Assembly (NCBI GenBank): GCA_034698045.1
Contig: JAQGAU010000370.1
Span: forward strand, 1 to 29,781
Source: Paramacrobiotus richtersi
Lineage: Eukaryota > Tardigrada > Eutardigrada > Parachela > Macrobiotidae
Length of the DNA: 29,781 bases
Direction of reading: 5' to 3'
Of the stretch, positions 22,726 through 29,781 are shown piece by piece. Each line of letters starts with the position of its first letter. The first letter of the stretch is position 1. The translations under genes and the position numbers were made by a program. Under the pieces are notes generated by a model, which was not told where the DNA came from, made no database searches, and saw only the letters and a list, made by a program, of their open reading frames with translations.

Positions 22726-22796
22726 AATATCCGCGCACCTGTAAACATTGCATTAGCCTCCGTTATGTTTTGTAATAGCAAAAACATCAATTCACA

Positions 22797-23192
22797 ATGT
22801 CCAGAAATCCGGTTGTTGCAACGTCCGGTTGTTGCACAATGGCCGCGAACAGTTTAAACACGTTTTGTTCTCAGATAATTCAGCGTTTCATCCAAACTTC
22901 TTGAAACTTTCATGATATATCCACATATATATGGTGATCGTTCTGAACCAATTTCAGCCCGGATGTATGTTTCTGAAAATTTAAAATGAATTTTAAAATT
23001 TTTGAAATTCATTTCAAAATTTCAGAAACATACCTCGGGGCTGATTGTTGGTCAGAACGATCATCATATATATGTGCATTTATGATGAAAGTTTCAAAAA
23101 GTTTGGATAAAGCGCTGAATTATCTAAGAAGAAAATGTGTTTAACCTTTTCGCTGCTGTTGCATGCCCAAACGGATTGTTGGACGCTATATA
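22797..23192. mobile_element. Foldback/MITE-like inverted-repeat element, about 0.4 kb
   Basis: The arms pair from the outer tccagaaatccggttgttgcaac / gttgcatgcccaaacggattgttgga region inwards. They run through tcagataattcagcg..., tgatcgttctga... and gtatgtttctgaaa... to a centre near 22990-23025. Mismatches and small indels are scattered through each arm of about 180 bp. There is no coding capacity. The size and structure suit a non-autonomous DNA transposon whose arms have partly decayed. Confidence 0.75.
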
Positions 23193-23289
23193 TCGATGTT
23201 CTAGCTACTGCAAATAACAAAAGAGCTAGGTGTAACGGTTACAGGCGCGCGGCTTTCTTGATTTCACTAATAGCTATACCAACGGGTGG

Positions 23290-23670
23290 ATTATAGCCTT
23301 AAGCGTCAGTTGAGATTGCAATACCGAGCTCGATCCACCTTTGTCTTCTTCTCACTGGTACTTAGATGCGCTTTGTATGAACTGCAGATTGGTAACGCCC
23401 AAAGCACAGTCATTACAATAACTTCCGCAGTTATCATACCGGCAGCAATTTCTTGAAAACTTAAAAGTTTTTATCAGCTCGAGCAGAATGCTATGTACAT
23501 TTAAGCCTAGACCACCCTTGCGCGATTTATCCCGTGCACGCATCCCGATGTTCGGTGGACACCGGTCCGACAGTCCCCGTAAATCGTATCCATCTTAAGT
23601 GGTGTTCACACTGCGCCGGCATTCCCGTCATCAAAACAACTGATTTTTACCAGGAAAACATACATACGGG
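23290..23670. repeat. Copied flanking segment (copy 2, downstream of paralogue C)
   Basis: Homologous to 15195-15560, with the same ordered landmarks (gcgtcagttgaga, cttcttctcact, aacgcccaaagca, gtttttatc, gcacgcatccc, gatgttcggtgg, ctgatttttacc). It ends just before the 3' end of gene C, so it seems to be the natural downstream flank of the duplicated unit. Confidence 0.6.
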
Positions 23671-23701
23671 TTGTCAAGTAATACTTCTTTACGCATTGGT
23701 T

Positions 23702-25035
23702 TTATGCATTGCTGTCCATTACTTGCGAATACGACGGTGGCAGTTCATCCAGTCGCCCGCTATTCACAGTACCGACCACGGTCGAAGACAGTAGCGGCTG
23801 TTCCGCTGCGACCGTTTCGTACGTCGGAGGCCACGTAGAGCTGAAGTGTGACTGCTGGGAGTAGGGTGGCGGATCCGAAACCATTGAATTATCAGACACA
23901 ACATCATCCACGGAAACGGGATACGAAGCTACTTCCCGGAGTGCGGTGCTCGCCCGATCATCTTCTCTGTTGTGCTCTTTCGTCAAGTCTCGGATGCTAT
24001 ATGCCATCCGACAGGCCAGCAGGAAGCAGACAATCAGCATACCAATTCCCATTAATATCCACATGTATTCGGATCTTGTGTCTTTCTTCCAAAGGTTCAT
24101 ATTTGCTATTACGGTGGCTTGGGAGATCAAGGCAATTGTCGCGCATATCTGTAGCAAACCCAAATAAAGAGATCCATTCGAAGAAAATTGTGCTTTTTAT
24201 GGAAGCTAATACTTTTCTGTGGAATAACTAATGGTAGTATGTAGTTAACTGCAACTCTCAGTGTATCCGATTTTAGTAAGAATTGTAGCACGTTACCTCA
24301 GTTAAGACGGCGCCAAGATATATCTTGAAGCAAGTCAAAAGGGTCTTCCTACACTTTCTCATATCTGTGTCACATTCCAAAAGGTCGTGATTATTTGGAT
24401 ACCAGCAGGCGGAGCAAATCCCAAAGACGCCGCTAAGGGTTGCCCAAACAGAGACAAAGCTGGCTGTGGGGAAAAGTTCGGCACCTGGAAATAAGTGCGT
24501 TTTTGCATTCGTTTTTTGCCTGCCGAAGTGCGGTCAAAAGTCGTAGCAATGTTAATATTAATTAGGCATTACTTTTGTTACAACTCTACACAGGCTTGTT
24601 GTTCTGGTTTATTTTTATCATTCAAACGGTACTCTAGAATATTTCTTCGCCTCGGACGTAATTCGTAAATGTATTCGGCTCAGAGTTACAGAACAAGCTT
24701 GAGTGTTCAGTTCCTGAACATACGACGGATTCGCAGGCGTCAGATTTAACAACCGTCATTATTTAGCAAGTGCTTAAATCACCACCATCGCGTTACGCGA
24801 TTAAGGACTGTCCTCCGTGCGGTTGAAATGCATATCTGCGAGACTCTAACTGCTGACTTAAAGAACAAATAATGCAGAAGTACTCGACCTACAACGCACC
24901 GTTATTTACTCCAAGAGCGGCACCTAAGCACATTATTCCCATAACGGCCAAGCCACATCCGGAATGGAGCAATAGACGTTGAGATTTCTTCTCCGGATAG
25001 GAAATTCTCTTGAAAGCGTGTCCAGTGTCCGCCAT
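23702..25035 (-). CDS. Four-transmembrane PY-motif protein, paralogue C, 3 exons, 256 aa
   Basis: Exons 25035-24900, 24484-24297 and 24148-23702, phases 1 and 0. Exon 1 is short; its start codon (MADTGHAFKRISYPEKK) aligns with that of B. TM1 is LLLHSGCGLAVMGIMCLGAAL and TM2 is SVWATLSGVFGICSACWY. TM3 crosses the second junction into ICATIALISQATV, and TM4 is MWILMGIGMLIVCFLLACRMAY. Tail motifs are PPPY (201-204), PPTYE (215-219) and LPPSYSQVM (PPSY 245-248). It is closest to paralogue B: the two share the SSTWPPTYET stretch and the VMDSNA end, and their flanking DNA is also similar. B and C are therefore the youngest pair. Function is inferred only from the PY motifs. Confidence 0.87.
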
Positions 25036-25204
25036 TCTTCACAGCAGGTAGCATATCGTATTATATGGATCAAACGAAAGCGAAGATGGTACTTTTTAAA
25101 CTAATGATCCGGTCACAGTATAAACAAAACTATATTCATCAGTCGTTGCAGATTACGTGAGAACCTAATTATAATCTAACGTGTCGGCGCCACAGATCAC
25201 CAAT

Positions 25205-25600
25205 GCGATCCGTAAGATCTGGCATCCGGAATACATGGAAGTGATGAAACATCCAAGCATGCACACTGGGTACACCATATGCTAGGTTAGTACTGTGTAG
25301 TCCCCATGTGCTATTTGTCAGTATACTAGTATGTATGTTGAATCATCCATATCGACCGGTGTCGATTCTGGGAGCGCAACTTCCGTTATAGCACAAGTCG
25401 GTATATACCTCTGTCGGTCTGCTTTCCAGTTATCGGGAACGTTTTCGGATTGCACTCTGTACGTCGTATACTCCTGGTGCAATAAGGGTGGGGTATTTGT
25501 GAGAAACGGATTCTGCTACGATGGAGAGTGCGCTCCTTCAGTCAACACTCTGTATCGTGCAATCTCGTGCACGTGGATATGTTCCTGATACTGTACACAA
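25205..25600. promoter_or_regulatory. Conserved upstream block of paralogue C
   Basis: Counterpart of 21228-21620; see the shared strings listed there. It lies 170-560 bp upstream of the gene C start codon. Parts of it (the gattctgg...caact block and the aaggg-gg motif) are also found upstream of D at 27883-28015. Confidence 0.5.
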
Positions 25601-25719
25601 ACATGGCTTATACGCCGTATTGTATACCGTTAAGCCATAAATTCATCAACACAAGTATCAAATTGGGACGCAATTCCCGTGCTATGCATGCATCAGTAGT
25701 ACCCCTTTGAAGATTCAAT

Positions 25720-26150
25720 ATCACGACCGGATTCCTCATTTCCGTCCAGCTTTTTATCTGTTGTTTATTATCTGTGCATATTGATTTCTTTGTCTAGATT
25801 AATTATAAGTTTTGTTAAGACTGTACCTGCATTTTGCAGATTATTGAAATACTATGTATATTCAGCAGATTAGTTTTTCAGTGTAATCAGGCGCGCATTT
25901 TGTAAAATGCAAATCAAAAATCAGTTAAACTTCCAAATTTTGAATGATCAGAAACATAGTTTAATTTTGCCATCCATCAGCAGCTTGTCTCAGAAAACAT
26001 AAACAGTATGTAAATCAGATGGCCCTCGACTGATCTGTACAATGGCGAAAAACATTACAATAAAACATAAAACTGTTCCCTTATAAAACATTCTTGCAGT
26101 TAACATGTACATACACCGTTTAAAATTTGCTGTAGAACTCTGTTAAAACC
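25720..26150. other. Intergenic stretch without recognised features
   Basis: AT-rich spacer between the upstream block of C and the 3' end of D. No open frame, repeat or signal could be supported. Confidence 0.4.
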
Positions 26151-26191
26151 AAAGGTGAAATACTGTCGAAACCCGCGCTTCCCAGGCGCAT

Positions 26192-27629
26192 CTACTGTTC
26201 ACGCATCACTTGCGCATACGACGGTGGCAACTCCACCAGCCGTCCATCCTGCACAGCCAAGCTGGACTCTAGCAGAGGCTCTTCCGCTTCGGCCATCTCA
26301 TACGTCGGAAGCATTATGGAATTGGCTCGTGAAGAGTAAGGCGGCGGAAGCGATAGAATCTCCGACACCGTGTCCTGCGATTGTTGTGATCGTACTAAAT
26401 GCGTCTCCCGTTCCCGGTTGCGTGGCGTTGGTACAGCTTGACCATGTTCTCGGTCATGCTGTTCTATGAAGCCCCCCATACTGCACATCACCCCCACAGC
26501 CAATAGAAGGCAAACAAATACTGCAGCGCTTCCAAGGAACACACAAAGCAACTCCGAGCGTGAAGTCCATTGGTTATAAGTACCCAATACTGCGGCATGT
26601 ACGATCACGGGAATTGTTGCACATATCTGGAAAAAGATACACAGAAGATGAATGCTGTACAGGTGACATGATACATGGATGTGGAAGTTATCGATCGCGA
26701 TCGACAGATTGCCGGCGATCATCCCTGTACTTATACTGTATTTAGAATCGTACTGTTGCGACATACCTGCAATAAAACGGCGCCAAGGTAAATCTGATAA
26801 CAAATCATAATGGAGGCTTTCCGGCACTTGGTTATGTCCGTATAGCAGTCCAGAAGATAGTGACTATTCGGACACCAGCATGATGCACAGATACCGAAGA
26901 CGCCGGTCAGGGCAGCCCACACCGAGGCCAAGCTGGTTGTAGGGAGAAGTTCGATGGCTGAAAACAGATCGTGTTACATCGGACAATCTTATTACAACTG
27001 CTGACGGTTATAATTAGCGCAATTTCTCTAACATACGACTCAAGTCTGGTTTTTGCTAAATAACAATACCAGTGAATGAGAGAGCACGAACAGCCAAAAC
27101 CCTAGTATAAGAACTCGACGGATCTGGGACAATTTTGTTGCACACATTTGAACGAGCTTTGTTTGATCTTACCCAATAAATAGGTTGCGGTGCGCCCGAC
27201 GCCCGACAATCTTTCTGTTACACAGCGGCGCTGTGTAACAGCGTAAGTGGCTCTGTAGTTGAGCGGTTCAAATATAACGATAGATGCTTCATTAGATTAA
27301 TAATTATCATATTCTTATTTTATTTCTTATGTTTTGTTTTTTTTTCCTATACAAATAATTAATATATTTTTCCTTCCCTTTATAAAGGTAAACAACTGTA
27401 ACGGCTTACTGTAATTTCCCGCACGGGATACGCCTAAACAGATCGTCCCCAAGAAAGCCAGGAAACATCCAGAATGCAGCAAGAGAAGCTTGGGTTTCTT
27501 CTCCGGATAGGGAAGTTTGGTCTTTCGTCCATACGACAACGGCGCATAAACAAGCTCCACATGCCGGGTTCCTATCTGCTCACGCGCCGCATTCATAGAT
27601 ATCATTTGTGAAAGTTTGATTTCAATCAT
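26192..27629 (-). CDS. Four-transmembrane PY-motif protein, paralogue D, 3 exons, 281 aa
   Basis: Exons 27629-27410, 26957-26767 and 26626-26192, phases 1 and 0. I chose the ATG at 27629, the first ATG in this frame; two further Met codons follow (residues 9 and 12), so the long N-terminus of about 48 residues before the conserved LPYPEKKPK is not certain. TM1 is LLLLHSGCFLAFLGTICLGV and TM2 is SVWAALTGVFGICASCWC. TM3 crosses the junction into ICATIPVIVHAAV. TM4 is more diverged (LLCVFLGSAAVFVCLLLAVGVM). The tail keeps all three motifs: PPPY (231-234), LPTYEM (PTYE 244-247) and LPPSYAQVM (PPSY 271-274). Its tail and cysteine-rich TM2 end (CWCPN) are closer to A than to B and C. Confidence 0.83.
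27215..27241. repeat. Short hairpin, 12-bp arms
   Basis: ctgttacacagc and gctgtgtaacag are exact reverse complements around a 3-nt loop, in intron 1-side spacer downstream of exon 1 of paralogue D. It is followed by a lone gcgtaag like the foldback repeats. Its meaning is unclear. Confidence 0.6.
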
Positions 27630-27859
27630 TGGGATCTCCAACAACTTATCCAATGCACCGGTAACCCGCTATGAGCAGAAACAAACACGAGCAAGAGCTT
27701 TTAAACGGCAAAACATAGATTACACGAAGGAAACGTGAATGTGCTGAGAATGTTGGCAAACGGAGGTCGGCAATCCATCCAACGTGAAAGTGGAAAATGC
27801 GCGCCAGCTGGATTTATCCACTTGAGATGCGGCATTGCTGGTTGCATTTCTTAGGAATT

Positions 27860-28030
27860 CACTGCACCCTCCCATCGATCGAGGTCGATTCTGGATCACA
27901 ACTGCTCGTGCGCAGCGTGTTTGCTTTTCATCGTCCATGCAGTATTATCGATCCTCGACTTGGCTTGGTGTCGTATAACGGGGTAAGGGCGGAGTGTCTG
28001 TGGGAAACTGGATATTATCCCGCTGAGATC
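27860..28030. promoter_or_regulatory. Conserved upstream block of paralogue D
   Basis: Contains tcgaggtcgattctggatcacaactgct (27879-27906 region) and ggggtaagggcggagt...gggaaactgg, both matching blocks upstream of B and C, with the first also upstream of A. It lies about 250-400 bp before the D start codon. Confidence 0.45.
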
Positions 28031-28099
28031 CATCAAGTCCAATACTGGTACTTGTTCCTCAATACATGTATTCACGGTGCATACGGTTTGTTACGCAGT

Positions 28100-29510
28100 A
28101 ATACGGCTTACCCACTCCTGTAGCTTTTTGCGTACAGTAGGGCATTAGCACAGTGTGTCGCGCAGTGTCCTGTCCAACTGATTAAAGTGCACACCCAAAC
28201 ATTTGCACCAAATGTCAGAAAGTGTAGGCTCGTTCACCATAATTAAGCGAAACTAAAATAATTTTGTAAACAATTGCTACCTTCGTGGTGAAAATTTTAA
28301 GGTACTCGTAAGCATGGAAGTCCTTCGAAATTAGGGATGTGAGTAAAATGAAGAGATAACGACCTTCCGCGACGCCTCTATACAAATAAGGATCACTGAA
28401 CTTTATGACATCAGATTCTGTTTCATGCGTGACCGCCGTACATACTTGAAACGACGCCGTACGTAAACAAGCCGCATCCGCGAAAAGTCCGCCATGTAAC
28501 AAGTATCGATGACGGCCAGTAATCTGGATAGTTTGTGTAAAAGTAAATTCTCTACTGCACGTAAAGGAGGACCGATATTTTCCGTCCAGCAGCAGCTGCT
28601 CGGCGTGGCCGCGTATAAGCGGACGAAATGGAGCGAAAGCGTGTCCGGTCCATCAGGTATCGCGAGATCATTCGTAATGCTGGCAACATGTACAGGTTTG
28701 TGAGTCGCTCAGCGGGGGCATGCTCCGCTGGATGCGGCAGTCTCCAGATCGCTTTGTATCGAAAGTGCGTTACTTTGTCGTACGTTTGGACACATGCTGT
28801 AATGTTGTACAGAAAAAAGCGAACTATCATTGATAACCGAAAAACTATGAACGTACTGACAAGAAATGTCTTATACATAATTATTATAGTGGTTGTTGTT
28901 GCACATGATCGGAGCAGCTATCAATAAGCAGCATTGTATGACCTCTGAACATACTGTAATGTTAGTCATGAACATCACACTAATGTAACTGATCATGGTA
29001 AGAACATGCCCTCTATAACTAAAATCAAAGAAAGAATTAAATCTTATATAGAAATATTCTGCATACGTATTTCCTAATCTGTGTTATGGCAGGATACTCA
29101 TCGTTATATTGTAAGTGGTGAGAACGATGAAGCATAAAAAATTTACTCAAAAGAAGCTGACACAGTATTACAGACGGTATAGAGGTGTACTTGTTAGTAT
29201 TCCTTGGCTGATCGTTTAATTCTTAACGCAACTTTATGAACACGCACATTATAAGTACAATTTCCTTGCGCTTGTCTTTGTTACGTAGGTTTTCTATAAT
29301 ATTATATGAACTAGTCCTGGAGTTTTCTTTAAGCGAGCTGAACCCAGAATTTTATGTATGTACCGTAATGTGAGCCGAAGAAACTTCGTCATCCGAAAAT
29401 TTCTTCACGTAAAGTGTACTTGGCTTATTAAAACCGGGACTTTATCTTGATAAAACGGATTTTCTTCTTGGCATCTACAAAAACTCCGTACCCCAATCAA
29501 CCTTACCCGT
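28100..29510. other. Intergenic stretch without recognised features
   Basis: About 1.4 kb between gene D and the LysM gene. Open frames on both strands (for example 28215-28502 and 28552-28878) have no recognisable domain, splice pattern or composition suggesting coding use. Confidence 0.4.
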
Positions 29511-29518
29511 GCCTTGAC

Positions 29519-29524
29519 TTTATT
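29519..29524 (-). terminator. Polyadenylation signal AATAAA (minus strand) of the LysM gene
   Basis: The + strand reads tttatt about 180 bp beyond the LysM stop codon. The distance is plausible for a 3' untranslated region. Confidence 0.45.
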
Positions 29525-29703
29525 TAAAGACGCGTTTCATGTTCAGTTTGCAGTTCAAAGCAATAAACATGCCACTCAAAGAATTCGGTGCCATAATGTC
29601 ATTAATCGAACATCATCTCGATTCACTAAGCACGTATGCCACTCATAGTCGCTTCGATCTCAAACAACAGTCCAATGCCGCGTAGTGCATTGTAAAACTG
29701 TCA

Positions 29704-29781
29704 TTAGATGTTGAGTACTTGGCCGGGATAGATGAGCTCGGGGTTCGCGATGTTGTTGGCAGTCGCAATCTGCTTCCAGTC
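29704..29781 (-). CDS. C-terminal end of a LysM-domain protein (partial)
   Basis: The last 25 codons plus stop are visible and the gene runs off the window. The residues DWKQIATANNI followed by NPELIYPGQVLNI are the second half of a LysM domain: the W..IA..N helix and the closing LIYPGQ.L.I strand. LysM domains bind N-acetylglucosamine polymers such as peptidoglycan or chitin. The domain ends at the stop codon. This spelling (NP-LIYPGQ) is the one common in bacterial LysM proteins of the Kbp/YgaU type, which raises the question of transfer, but 25 residues cannot settle it. Upstream exons, if any, cannot be seen. Confidence 0.75.
   Translation of the reverse strand, partial: DWKQIATANNIANPELIYPGQVLNI

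Noticed and set aside
27215..27241. Hairpin considered as a transcription terminator or RNA gene
   Set aside because: In an animal gene a 12-bp hairpin is no terminator, and the surrounding sequence does not fold like a tRNA or a microRNA precursor of usual length.
28215..28878. Open frames on both strands between gene D and the LysM gene
   Set aside because: They overlap each other, have no domain, signal or splice partners, and their lengths are near chance.
1..29781. CRISPR array, rRNA or tRNA genes
   Set aside because: The regular repeats have no spacers of CRISPR type (they are continuous tandem units), and no tRNA or rRNA conserved strings were seen on reading both strands.

Overview
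This is eukaryotic nuclear DNA from a compact, intron-dense invertebrate animal genome. All protein genes that can be read are split by GT-AG introns, many only 60-70 bp long, and the families present (rhodopsin-type GPCR, CUB/LDLa/trypsin protease, autophagy ATG13) are animal ones. The intron pattern and a fast-evolving four-transmembrane family would fit a tardigrade, but that is inference only. No bacterial operon, rRNA, tRNA or CRISPR array was seen.

Layout: (1) 1-2430, no recognisable gene, one diverged repeat. (2) 2438-4795, + strand, a three-exon GPCR of 365 aa. (3) 5043-6797, - strand, convergent with the GPCR: a six-exon gene whose assembled 442-aa protein matches autophagy protein ATG13 (HORMA domain plus disordered tail), with one suspicious 23-nt intron. 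(4) 7481-12092, - strand, a 16-exon secreted serine protease of 603 aa: signal peptide, two CUB domains, an LDLa module and a complete trypsin domain. (5) 13243-27629, - strand, four tandem paralogues (here called A-D) of a four-transmembrane protein. Each has three exons with identical intron phases and a cytosolic tail carrying three proline-tyrosine (PY) type motifs. (6) Between and inside these paralogues lie several inverted-repeat elements: a 1.5-kb foldback element full of 93-bp GTAAG-rich repeats, a 0.4-kb foldback, and two near-perfect hairpins. There are also copied flanking segments and the wreck of an unidentified gene. (7) 28100-29700, no gene seen. (8) 29704-29781, - strand, the last 25 codons of a gene ending in a LysM domain, cut by the window edge.

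The PY tails suggest that the four paralogues bind WW-domain ubiquitin ligases of the Nedd4 type and traffic in the endosome/lysosome system. This is inferred from motif only. The tandem array with conserved upstream blocks and insertion elements is the most unusual part of the window. Exon models were assembled by eye from frame, splice-site and phase agreement. The conserved domains in the GPCR, protease and four-TM genes make those models strong. The internal ATG13 boundaries are less certain.
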